DNA from: Melieria omissa
Taxonomy: Eukaryota; Arthropoda; Insecta; Diptera; Ulidiidae
Reading direction: 5' to 3'
Assembly: GCA_963971225.1 (NCBI GenBank)
Contig: OZ020267.1
Coordinates: 104,464,392-104,528,391 of the forward strand
DNA length: 64,000 bases
The notes under the pieces were generated by a model. The model was not told the origin of the DNA and made no database searches. It was given only the letters and a program-made list of their open reading frames with translations. The first letter of the stretch is position 1; every line of letters begins with the position of its first letter. Shown piece after piece: positions 47,130 to 58,324 of the stretch. The position numbers and the translations under genes are program-made.

Positions 47130-48805
47130 TGTGTAATAGGTTAGCACTAACTGAAACGAAAACAAATCCCTCTAATCATTCATTTTGGTATTAGTTAGTG
47201 TTTGGTTTGTCTGAAGCGTGAAATTGAGATGGTTAGCGTTAACCCAAATGGTTCTACAATCCTGTTAAGTGTAGTAGGTGACTTGAGTGTGTTGCTGTAC
47301 TTTATTTTACATGAATTGTGTTGTATATTGTCGTAATTTTTTGCACGGCGCATGAAAATGGAACATAAAATTGGAAAATGTGAGGTTTCTATGCAATAGG
47401 TTAGCACTAACTATATAGTATTCAAATACTGTTAATCATTCTTCGGCGTATTAGAATTACTTCAGTTCATAAGAAGCATGTATTTGTAAAATGTAACAAA
47501 CTTTGCAATAGGTTAGCGCTAACTGAAACGTAAACAAATCCTTCTAATCATTATTTTCGGTATTCTTAGGTCATAAGGAGCATGAAATAGCAAAATGTAA
47601 CCAACTTCGCAATAGGTTAGCGCTAACTGAAACGTAAACGAATCCCTCTAATCATTATTTTCGGTATTCTCAGTTCAGAAGAAGCATGAAATTGTAAAAT
47701 TTAATAGACTTTGCAATAGGTTAGTGCTAACTGAAACGTAACAAATCGCTCTAATCATTATTTTCGGTATTCTTAGTTCATAAGAAGCACGAAATAGTAA
47801 AATGTAACCGACTTCGAAATTGGTTAGCGCTAACTGAAACGTAAACAAATCCGTCCAATCATTATTTTCGGTATAAGTGAGTGTTTGGTTTGTCTGCAGC
47901 GTGAAATTGAGATAGTTAGCGATAACCCAATTGTATCTATAATGCTGTTAAATGTAGATAATGTTAGATAAACACTAATTGTATTGTATTGAAATACTTT
48001 TACTTACTTTACTTTTACTTTTTCCCAGTATTAAAAGCTTTTAAATTTTCCTGAAGCATTAAGTTGCAAAAGATAAGGTTTCTATGCAATAGGTTAGCAC
48101 TAACTGTATGGTATACAAGTATTGTTAGTGATTCTTCGGCGTATTAGAATTAGTTCAGTTCATTAAAAGCATGAAATTGTAAAAGTAAGAGGCTTCGCAA
48201 TAGGTTAGCGCTAACTGAAAAGTTTTAAAACTCATCTACTACTTAATTTTGTGAATTAAGATGGTTAGCGCTAACCTTAATTCACTTGAAACGTATTGAG
48301 ATACTACATAATGCAAAATTTGATAGGATAGTTCATTTCATTTCAATAGAAATGCTTTAAGTTTTATAGCAAAAGCATAATATGCATATAAGGCGTTAAA
48401 TAGGAATAGTTAGCATTAATCTATGTACGCTTACAATCCAATTTAGTTAGTTTTAACACTAGCATCAACTTCAATTCGTCTGTAATTCGGTGGAAGTATA
48501 TTTTGTTTTATTAAACTTCCTGTTAATGAGCTTAGAGCTAACTGAAATTTAGAAAACTACTCTGAATGTTCAATGTAAAGTAAGATCCACTTTAGTGCAG
48601 CCAGATAAAGAAACTTAACACGTTAGTGCTAACCTAAACTCGCCTACAACACAGTACACAATAGTAAAGCAAAGTTATGCACGCTTCTAGAAATAGGTTA
48701 GCGCTAACTGAAACCAAAAGCACAATTATAAACTTTTTTAACAGCATTAAAACTCATTGTATTTCAAAAAGACTATAAAACAGAAGAGGTTAGCACTAAC
48801 CTAAA
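47130..48805. repeat. Palindrome-bearing tandem array (GGTTAGCGCTAAC motif)
   Basis: About 16 sites of the form GTTAG-N2-CTAAC are spread over 1.7 kb. They lie at 47139, 47231, 47399, 47511, 47615, 47719, 47822, 47915, 48092, 48203, 48263, 48409, 48531, 48622, 48696 and 48788. Four in the middle sit in well-matched 103-104-bp units (47511-47835). A larger ~680-690-bp period also exists: 47200-47260 resembles 47880-47940, and 47385-47500 resembles 48075-48190. Towards 48.8 kb the spacers lose resemblance to each other but the palindrome persists. There is no coding potential. Confidence 0.88.
48251..48285. repeat. 35-bp near-perfect palindrome
   Basis: The core GGTTAGCGCTAACC (48263-48276) is perfectly self-complementary. 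It is extended by GTGAATTAAG on the left and CTTAATTCAC on the right, with only an AT bulge on the left arm. It is the most extended palindrome of the array. Confidence 0.85.
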
Positions 48806-49568
48806 GTCGCCAACACCCACTTAAAATGTGATGTACCGCATAAATGCCAAATTTTATACGTTTCTGCAGCAAAATCCTCAAAACGTCACGAACGCATGTT
48901 GTGTATTAAAAGTAAATCAGGTCCTCAAGGCTTTTACAGCTAACTTGGTACATGTGTGTGTGTCTGCAGGGGCGTATTTTTCTCGCAAGAATTTTATAAC
49001 TAAATCTCTGCGTTTTTATAGGTTTATCTCATTTTTGGGGATTTGTCATGTGTTGTTGTTATTGTTATTCTCTGTTTGTCGTATTTTCGTATTATATGCG
49101 CTTTAAAATTTTGCATATGGCTGCGCTGAGTTCTCTCAACAAGCAAAAAGGTTGCCCAAAGTTATTGACAAAACAAGAACAACAACAACAACATTCGGAG
49201 GCTGCAACTAAAAATAGCAACAAAAATATGTGCTGCTGACATTTGATTTTAGCGTACAAGCGCATACGGTTTTTTCTTCGCATAGACAATTTGGCGTTGC
49301 CATATTGACAAAATGCAAAATTACGCTGAGGTGTTTTGCATTTTATGGGAATGAATGAATGAATTCTAATGAAGTGGGGAACTGGTACGAGTACTGTTGC
49401 TGCTCAATGTTTATGAATGCACATAAAAAAGTTTCAAGTGAGTCACGTGACATGCGCCGTTGTGGCTTTGGATTTGTTCTCGCTTGATGCGCTGCACTGG
49501 TGTGCCGGGGCGTATGGTTTTGTGATGTGATGTCCTTGAGATGAATACTTAATCTATTCGCATACTAA
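48806..49568. other. Non-coding stretch
   Basis: No gene recognised; GTT/CAA trinucleotide tracts lie near 49055 and 49182. Confidence 0.45.
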
Positions 49569-49794
49569 CTGGACTGGCCTTGTCTGTTCATATGTTTGCA
49601 ATGTTCAGAGGGAGGCGTGACTGGTGTGGAAAGGATAAAGATAAAGGATAAATCAGAGCAGTGATGACCACTTTGCTACTAGTCTTAGTAGTAGCACAAT
49701 GGTCATTACTGTTCTGGGTAACCATGTACTATTCCAAACGAGTCACGCCTCCTTTAGGACTTTACCAAATTATAGACAGACAAGACCAATTCAG
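49569..49794. repeat. 226-bp imperfect foldback
   Basis: The two halves are inverted copies folding at a 7-base loop (49682-49688). Best-matched pairs are CTTGTCTGT with ACAGACAAG at the outer ends, GGAGGCGTGACT with AGTCACGCCTCC in the middle, and TGACCACTTTGCTACTA with its near-complement at the tip. Arms are about 100 bp with gaps. Two more TAGTAGAATGAC repeats follow at 49815-49855. No target duplication is obvious. Confidence 0.8.
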
Positions 49795-50079
49795 GCAGTG
49801 TTAATTATTCTACTAGTAGTAGAATGACTTCTATTTACGAGTAGTAGAATGACCTTCACTGACCCAGAATATAAATTTTAGCTTACTGGGGAAATTGGCC
49901 ACTGAATGCTTTTGTAATGTGAGAAGTTGTTAGGGGAAACTCCGTTTTATAACAAAATGGGCATCATAGCCTTAAAAGATAACCTCGATATGACCAATTA
50001 ATCTACATACTTACCTATTAAACTTGCCTTATGCCTTATGTTCATATCTTTTTTATCGTTGAATGTTTTGAAGTTAAAT

Positions 50080-50660
50080 TTTATACCAAATAGAATTGCT
50101 GAAAAAACTCTTAGGAAATGTCTTTCTAGAGGTTCATGGGTTAACCTATTAAGTTCATATAAAGGAAATTTTTTTTAAATATAAAAGCCTAAGAATAATT
50201 CGACCATAACCGACTGGAATGCTTTGACTTACATTTTATATAAATTTTTAATTTAAAACATTTTTTTAAATAATCAATATGGAATTTCCAAAGTGAGTTC
50301 AAAAACCTGACAAATAACGCAAATATCCTCAGTAAAAATTATTGAAAAAAGTTTTAGGAAACATTCTTTGTGGGTCTCACGGGTTAATCTATCAAGCTCA
50401 TATAAATTAAATTTTTCAAAAATATAAAAACAAAAATACTAAGGAAACGTCCTTTCAGAGGCTCATGGTTGAATCTATCAGGTCCATAAAAAGAAAATTT
50501 TTCAAAAATATAAAAGCTTATAAAAACGTCGGCCATAACCGACTGAAACGCGCCGCTCTTTTTTTTGCATAAATTTTTAATATGTAGATATTAATTTTAC
50601 ATTTCCAAACCGAGTTCAAGAACCTGACAAATGACGTAAATGCCCTAAGGAAAAATTGAT
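50080..50660. repeat. Degenerate tandem repeat
   Basis: Three or four diverged blocks share CTTAGGAAATGTCTTTC, TCATGGGTTAACCTATTAAG, TTTTTCAAAAATATAAAAG and CATAACCGACTG (near 50110, 50350, 50440 and 50525). Confidence 0.6.
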
Positions 50661-52080
50661 TGTTTATTAGCGACGTTCGTTCGCGAATATTTCAATAATG
50701 CTGAGAAATGGCAGAAAATATAATATAAATGACAACAGTGCTGGAAAAAAAAATTTACTCAAGCGAAATTTGCATTTTTGCAAAATGCCATAAAGTCTTA
50801 TTGGAAATTCTTGGCGCGTACGCGTTGCGGCACTTTGCTGCGGCGGCTATTGGCCGTTTGGCACATACTCCACAAAACGGTGGCGGCTTGGAAAGGGACC
50901 CGAATGCGCCCATGTGGCAATGACAAGTACGACGAAAAGCGAGAGCCGTATTAACGACACAAGGGCGACAGTGTTGTTGGCACTGGAAGTGTTTATGATT
51001 TTTGGCACGTAGCTGATTCAGCAACCAAGCCCAGTGCATCCAATACACATATCGTGGCATATATATGTAAACGCCAGAATATGAGCAATCAAGCAACTCC
51101 AAGAAGTTGTAACGTTTTTGCGAACACAATAGACAGTTTGTTGCCCGTTGGCAAGTTTGACATTTGTTGCTGTGGGTAAGGCCGCCAAATGCCGTTAGCT
51201 AGTCGCCTTATCTCGTCATTCTCTGCCTCTGTTTTGTTTAGCTGCAGCCAGACATTATTTTTGGTTTTTCAACATTTATAAGTTTGACTTTTCAAAACTT
51301 TAACCCGCTTCCATTGCTCGCTCTCTCTCTGTCTGTCTTTGGCTCTTTTTCCCCTTTTGTGTTTTTATGTTTAACCACAATTTAATTACGTTCCAATGCA
51401 TGTGTAATGTCTACAGCCGTAAGCCCTAAGCGCGCCGCATTGTTTCGACAACAACAATAGCCCAGCCAACCGCACAGCCGACGAACTACGAACGAAAACG
51501 ACTATTTGGCGTCATGCTCTTTCGCACTCACGCTTCATATTTATTTCGTAGGCACTTGAAAACCGCTGAAAAGGGTTCGAAATCATTCTAAATAAGCCGT
51601 TTTGTATTTAACCCTCAATAGCGCTCGAAAAGTTTTGTCCCTACCCACTGCTCGTTTGTACAATGGCAAAGTTTAAGTTGCTGCCAAAGTTGTTGTCCTA
51701 TGTCAACAATGCTTGAAAAGTTTTTTTTGTTTACATTTCCACTTAAAATAATTCAAGGTTTCTTCAGCTCCAAACGATTTTTTTATAATTTGTTTTTTGT
51801 TTGTTTTTGAAGAGGGACAACATGTAACGAGGTCGTTGCGGAAGTTGTCTGAGAGTTTCTAAAGCAGCGTGGGGGGAAACCCTGATGAGTTAATGCTGAA
51901 GTGTCATAAAGATTTGGCCACCTTAAATGGTTATTTCGGTTCTGTAAATTAATTACACAAGTTAACAAATGCAAAGAATCTATTATATTTGGAAAGATAA
52001 GGTTATCTCTGGACAATTTTTGGTTGTAGAAATTTGTTGTCAGAGTTTTGGTTTCAATATCTCAACCATAAAGCGTCAAT
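50661..52080. other. Non-coding stretch
   Basis: No supported gene. 50800-51060 is less AT-rich and leaves frames open on both strands. None looks like a protein family and I see no splice pairing. Confidence 0.4.
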
Positions 52081-52084
52081 CAGA

Positions 52085-52190
52085 ATATAGTGTTTGACTT
52101 TGGTTAGTTACGGCTGGGCGTGTTTCCGAACGACACACTTGGGCCTTAAAATGGACCCTTTGTGATATCACAAGGAAAAAGTTATTTGAC
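52085..52190. repeat. Dispersed repeat with TTTGTGATATCACAA core
   Basis: GGGCCTTAAAATGGACCC followed by TTTGTGATATCACAAGG resembles the tail of SINE B (GGCCACTATATGGGCCCTTG at about 42682). It is probably a detached SINE/LINE 3' tail. Confidence 0.5.
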
Positions 52191-52259
52191 TCACAGCAAG
52201 TCGGGCAACACAAGCCAATTTGTATTGAGAATAAACCCTAGCAAGTCTATGATATTGAC

Positions 52260-52377
52260 CAGTGGCGCCCATCAGGTGTTTTGAGGGTTCAAACCCCCTG
52301 AACACAAAAGTTGCTGTTCGACTCAAAAGTTGTACCCGAACCTTAACCCCCAAAATGAAATCCTGTGTGTGCCACTG
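52260..52377 (+). mobile_element. hAT-like MITE (118 bp)
   Basis: The ends CAGTGGCGC and GTGCCACTG are inverted with one mismatch. The 8-bp flanks ATATTGAC (52252-52259) and ATGTTGAC (52378-52385) match at 7 of 8. CAGTGG-type ends with an 8-bp duplication fit the hAT superfamily. The interior (GTTGTACCCGAACC, CCCCAAAATGAAATCCTGTG) pairs with the copies at 44225 and about 60827. No transposase. Confidence 0.85.
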
Positions 52378-52849
52378 ATGTTGACTGATCTGAGATTATC
52401 CAAGTTGTCGAAGAAAGAAGAACCCAGGGATTCGTCTTTGTCTAGAGAAAGTTGACCAGTGGCATAGAAGGTGGCTTATAGTCTCTTTCTCTACAAAAGT
52501 TTCAACTGCCAATGTCTGTGTTTAACTTAAGTTTTATTAAATTTATTTTTTAACAAACAACAAATAAGTTTAAGAGCAAACTAACCACCTGTTAAGTTCT
52601 GAAACCAATAAAATTCATGAAACTAATCCTAAACTAAATCTTAATACAGACCCTTTTACCCCAAGAGAACCCAAAAACCAATATAAGGCACATTTTTAAT
52701 GTTTGAAAGACAGCTACAACTTTTCAAAGTATTGAAATACCCACAAAGATCTTTACAACCTTTTTAGTACACGAATAAGACCAAATTTTAGATTAAAGTT
52801 GAACCATTATGATGCCACAGGAAATTGACTTCAGCTAAATTTTTATACC

Positions 52850-54105
52850 TAGAACCAAATCTCACTGATTTAACCACAATTTCTTACTGAACTGGACCTG
52901 AAAAGTGACCTATGGGAAGCCCTTTGGATGTTGGAGAGATACCAATATGATTTCTTACTGAACTGAGCCTAAAAAAATGATTCATGTAAAGGCTTTCGTA
53001 TGTTGGAGAGAAGCTAGTTTGATCTCTTGCTAAACACGAGCCCTTAAAGTTACATATGTAAAGCTCTTAGAGTGTTGGAGAGAAAACAATTTGATTCTTT
53101 ACTCAACTGGACCTGGAAAGTGACCCATGTAAAGGCTTTCGGTTGATAGAGAGAAGTCAGTTTGATTTTTTACTGAACCGAACCTGAAGAGTAACCTATG
53201 TAAAGCCCTTTGGGTTTTGGAGAGATACCAATATATGATTTCTTACTGAACTGGGCCTAAAAAGTGACCTATGGGAAGCTCTTTGGGTTTTGGAGAGATA
53301 CCCATTTGATTTCTTACTGAACTGGGCCTGAAAACATGTCACTTTTCAAAGCCCTTTGGGTGTTACTAATTTAATTTCTTACTGAAGTGGGCCTGAAAAG
53401 TCACGTATATAAAGTTCTTTAGTTTTACAGAGATACCAATATGATTGATTACTGAACTGTGCCTACAAAGCGATCCGTGTAACGGCTGTTGGAGAGAAGC
53501 CTGTTTTATGTCTTACTAAACACGAGCCCTCAAAGTGATCTATGTAAACTCCTTCAAGTGTTGGAGAGAAGCCCATTTGATTCTTTACTCAACTGGGTCT
53601 GAAAAGTGGCCTATGTAAAGGCTTTCGGTTGATAGAGAGAAGTCAGTTTGATTTCTTACTGAACTGAACCTGAAAAGTGAACTATGTAAAGCCCTTTGGG
53701 TTTTGGAGAGATAACAATATATGATTTCTTATTGAACTGGGCTTAAAAAGCGATCCATGTAAAGCCCTTTAAGTGTTGGAGAGATACCTATTTGATTTAT
53801 TACTGAACAAGGCCTGAAAAGTGACCTATGCAAAGCCCTTTGGGTTTTGGAGAGATACCAATATATGATTTCTTACTGAACTGGGCCTTAAAAGTGACCT
53901 ATGTAAAGGCTCTCGAGGTATGAAGAGATACCAATTTGATTTCTTACTGAACTGGGCCTGAGAGTGATCCGTGTAAAGGCTTTCGGATGTTCTAAGGAGA
54001 AGCTAGTTTGATTTCTTACTAAACACCTATGTAAAGCTCTTTGAATGCTGGATAGAAGCCCATTTGATTCCTTACTCAACTGGGCCTCAAAAGTGACGAA
54101 TTTCC
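52850..54105. repeat. ~71-bp tandem array (about 18 units)
   Basis: Units read GATTTCTTACTGAACTGGGC, TGAAAAGTGACCTATGTAAA, GCCCTTTGGGTTTTGGAGAG and ATACCAATAT. The TTACTGAACTGG marker recurs roughly every 70 bp from about 52885 to 54090. GAGAAGC-type and GATACCAAT-type variants alternate in blocks. Confidence 0.93.
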
Positions 54106-54413
54106 GTCCTTTCTAGGTTTATGACTTAAACAAGGCCCCGGTAGCAAATTCATGATATTCTATTTGACGATAGTCATTGGGGTGTCTCCCAATAATCCAA
54201 TACAATGGGTCCTTGGATCACTTCAAAGTAAGGTTATCAAATTCATTTAACATTATTGCGAGACTGGGACCTTACAATTTTCATTTTCCCCAACTCAATT
54301 TCTATTCGTATAACTTTACAAGACATTCAGAAGAACATATGAAAAAAATGCTTGTACAAAGCTTTAAAGATTTAAATTGCATTCATTCATTGGGAGAAGA
54401 TTAATTCGTTTAA

Positions 54414-54496
54414 CCCTTTCCGACATGAAAATAAACCCGTTCTGTATGAATTGTATGGATTATAGTCCAATATATTTGACATTGTGACTGAGAGGG
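54414..54496. mobile_element. 83-bp TTAA-flanked MITE, copy 1
   Basis: Starts CCCTTTCCGACATGAAAATA and ends GTGACTGAGAGGG, with TTAA at 54410-54413 and 54497-54500. Ends are imperfect inverted repeats (CCCTTTC against CCCTCTC). It is the twin of 56251-56333 and is piggyBac-like by target and ends. Confidence 0.85.
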
Positions 54497-54500
54497 TTAA

Positions 54501-56245
54501 GAAATTCCTCATATCTTTTCATCCGAACATATCTTTCTTCGAGATATCAGCTAAGAGCCCTGAGCTTAGAGAGGGTATAGATAATGAAGATCAGACGAGA
54601 GAATCATAGAAACTGATTAAAAAAACTGGCTTTACTTTTGATAAATCAAAAATTCTATCATTTGAATAAAGATCGCAACCTATGAACATGTCGCAAAAAT
54701 CTGCAGTTCCTGACTGCGCATAGGCCACTCCATCCATAGTCTAAGAAGAATATGGATGTAAGAAAATTCTTTTGTGAAATTAGAGGCAACGATAAGTCTT
54801 ACAACTAAGAGTCTTATACGAGCAATTTCCTTAAAAATTATTTGGTTTCTCAGATTTAAAATCGTTTTAAATTGTGTTATTTATTTAGTTAGCTAAAAAT
54901 CAAACAAATTCCCCCTGAAGCTCATAAATATTAATGAAAACTTATGCCACCTATTTTCTCCTCAATTTTGTAGAAGTGAATCCTTAATTTTTACTCCTTG
55001 TTCACCCATTTCGTCGTTTAAATTTTATAAAATTTGCTTTTCCAACCTTAACAACTCAACTTGTCAATTAAATTAAAAGGCTTGGGTCATATGAAAATTG
55101 CTTTACAACCGAACAAGTAATTCGTTGACAATCTAATAAACGTCTTTTTCGGCACACAAATCCTTCGGGCCACTGTGCAGCCAGCAGCAATAAAAATGTC
55201 ATTGTCAATGACCAGAACCAAACAGGTCACACACACACACACACACTCACACACATTTACATGTACCTTGATTGCATACCGTTAAGTAAAGGAAATGACA
55301 AATCAAATCCCCCCCTGAAGTTGAAAATAATTTGGCCCACAAAAAAAACGACCAGAATTACACTTTGTGGTTGCGTTGTGAACAACGAAGCAGCAATGAA
55401 AGCAAATTGTTGGCCTGACTGCTAGTCAACCTTTTAGTTACCTGCTCGAAAAAAGATCCTTTTCCTTCTAATGTCACACTCATTCATGTGCTTTGCTTGT
55501 AAATGCCTGACCACAAACAGCTGGATTACAACAACAGTGAGGCACACAGCAAGGATACAAACACAAATGCTGCTAAATTTGTGCTTAGACAACGCCAACT
55601 CGAACGGCAACAGACATGACTGAGATTTATTTGCTGCTTAGACGGTTGTATTGCTGTTAACCCATTTGGTGATTGTGCTGCAAAAGTGCAACAGTTGATC
55701 AAATAGGCGAATGTGATTTTTGATTTGAATGGCGCTGCTCAAGAGTGAACATTTATATTTCGAACGTTTAACTTGATTAGATTGAAGGTTGACTTTGAAT
55801 TAAAAGTAAATTTTGCTTTTAGTTCTGAAGAAGAAGAAGTTTGTGCATTCAATTTTGTATCCTTGCAACCTGCATTTGGACTACATTCTAAGCTGATGAG
55901 TGCGGAAATGGTTAGGCTCGGTGTCCAAACTTATTTATTCAAATTTATGAACAGCTGTCGGTGTGTTGGCATTGTCCTTTTCACTCGTCTTTGTCTTGAA
56001 CCCTCTTTCACACACTTCCTTACAGGACTTTGAATTCAGCTGATGTTTGCTGGGCGTTATTTCCTGAAGTCACGTGGCAAAGCCATTGAAACATTTGTTG
56101 TTTTTGTGGAACGAGTTATTTGTAAAAGAAAGCAAATAAACTAAAAGCTGAAAATTTTAAGGAAGCCTTATTTTAACTTTAATGTTAATATTTTCAAAAC
56201 TAATGTCGCTTAATAAACTTCTTTTGTTATTGCAACTTAAGTTTG
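54501..56245. other. Non-coding stretch
   Basis: No gene recognised; an AC repeat lies at about 55230-55256. The frame at 55773-56033 has no recognisable family. Confidence 0.45.
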
Positions 56246-56250
56246 CTTAA

Positions 56251-56333
56251 CCCTTTCCGACATGAAAATAAACCCGTTCTGTATGAATTGTATGGGCTGT
56301 AGTCCAATATATTGGACATTGTGACTGAAAGGG
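56251..56333. mobile_element. 83-bp TTAA-flanked MITE, copy 2
   Basis: Same length and nearly the same sequence as 54414-54496, with TTAA at 56247-56250 and 56334-56337. The ends are CCCTTTCCG and CTGAAAGGG. Copies differ at only a handful of positions, so they share a recent source. Confidence 0.88.
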
Positions 56334-56339
56334 TTAATG

Positions 56340-58320
56340 CAACTTTAGTTTAATTACTTTTCTTCCTGAAACTTTTTTTTAATTAATGCCACTTTAATCC
56401 ACTTAAGTCAACTAAATGCAATTTTAGTTTATTTAATGCCAACTTAGGCTCACTTAATGCATCTTTAGCTAAATTAATAGCACTTAAGCTCATCTAATCT
56501 AACTTAAGCCAGCTACTTTACTTCAATTAACGTCAAGGCCGCCTAGTAAGCGTGTTTAGTTAAGCTAGAGTTAAGGAACTTAGGTTTAATTAAATTCATT
56601 TATGCATCTTTTGTTTAAGTAATGCCACTTTAGTTCACTCAAGCCAAGTTAAGTAAGTTTAATGCAATTCTTGGACTAGGTAATGGCACTTAAGGCAACT
56701 TAGGTTTACTTAATCCAATTTCAATTCAATTAATTGCACTAACTTACGCCAACTTGAGCTCGATTAGTGTAACTTTAGTTCAATTTATGTTAAGGTTGCT
56801 TAAAACAAGCTCTGCTGTTTTGCAACTTGAGCTTGCTTAACGAAACTCTAGTTTAATTAAATGCACTTAAGCTTACTTAAACCGAATTAAGCAAGCTTAA
56901 AGCAACTTAAGACCAACTTATGGCACTTGAGCTTACTAAAGCTTAAGCTAACTCAATATGACTTAAACAGGCTTAATGGACCTTGAGCTCAATGCAACTT
57001 AAGCTGCTTAATTTATTAATTTTAAGCTTAATACTTAAGTGTTTTAAAATTCTCGTAAGAAGATTTCAAGACTCTGAGTGTTACTGAAGCTTAACACAAC
57101 TTAAGTTTAATAAAATTTCGGGTCACTTAAGCCCACTTATGGTTACTTAAACTTATTTCTTAGGTAATTAGGTTTACTTAAAGTTACTTAAACTTTCTTA
57201 GTAAAAACCCAATTTGGTTAGTAAGACTTAAGTTAACTTACTACAATTTAACTACACTTAATTGAACTTAATGAATGAATGAAACTTTGCCACGGTTAAA
57301 AAATACTTAAGTAAAACACAAATTAACCTCACTTTTACCTCCTTTAGGCAAATTAAGTTCACTTAATGAAACTTATGGTATCTTATTGACTCTTAAACTT
57401 GAAAGTTCCGCTAACTCAATCTAAGTTCATTTTAAAACTTTAACCATCTTAACTTAATGCAACTAACCACGCTTAAAAATACTTAAGTAAACCACAAATT
57501 AATCTCAATTTCACCTACTTTTGCCAACTTATGTTCACTTAATAACTCTTAAGGTATCTTATTGACTCTTAAATTTTTTTAATCTTATTTTTTTTAATTT
57601 TATTTAATCCAAGTTCAGTTTAAAACTTTAACCATATTAACTTAATGCAACTAAACCAGGCTTAAATATACTTAAGTAAACCACAAATTAAGCTCACTTT
57701 TACCTACTTTTAGCAACTTAAGTTCACTTAATGAACCTTAAGGTAACTTACTGACTCTTAAACTTGCATTTTTTGCTGACTGAATCCAAGTTCAGCTGAC
57801 AACTTAAACGATCTTAACTTAAAGCAACTAAACTACCCTTAAATATACTTAAGTAAACTACAAAATAAGTTCGCTTTTACCTACTTTAGGCCACTTAAGT
57901 TTACTTAAGGTATCTTATTGACTATGAAGCTTGCAAGTTCCGCTCACTAAATCCAAGTTAAGTTTAAAACTTTAACCATCTTAACTTAATGCAACTAAAC
58001 CACGCTTTAAAATACTTAAGTAAACCACAAATTAAGCTCACTTTTACCTACTTTTGGCAACTTATGTTCACCAAATGAACCTTAAGGTATCTTATTAACT
58101 CTTAAGCTTGAAAGTTTCGCTCACTAAAAGCAACTTAAGCTTACTTTAACTAACGTAACTAAAAACAACTTAACCACACTTAAAATTCCTTATGGAACCA
58201 CCAATTGAGCTCACTTTTACCTGCTTTAGGTAACTTAAGTTTACTTAAGGTAACTTATTAACCATGAATCTTTTAAGTTCCGCTCACAAAATGCAACTTA
58301 AGCTTACTTGAACAAAAAAC
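56340..58320. repeat. CTTAA-rich array, ~180-bp units in the right half
   Basis: The left half (56340-57240) is a very degenerate field of ACTTAAGC/GCTTAATGCAACTTAAG words. From about 57240 to 58310 it becomes a tandem repeat of about 165-185 bp. The markers AACCACAAATTAAGCTCACT and TTAAGGTATCTTATTGACTC recur near 57310, 57495, 57675, 57858, 58025 and 58198. Confidence 0.82.
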
Positions 58321-58324
58321 TTAA

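Noticed and set aside
47130..48805. CRISPR-like array (regular short repeats with spacers)
   Set aside because: The genome is eukaryotic, spacers are homologous to each other in the middle of the array, and the spacing of about 104 bp is far too long.
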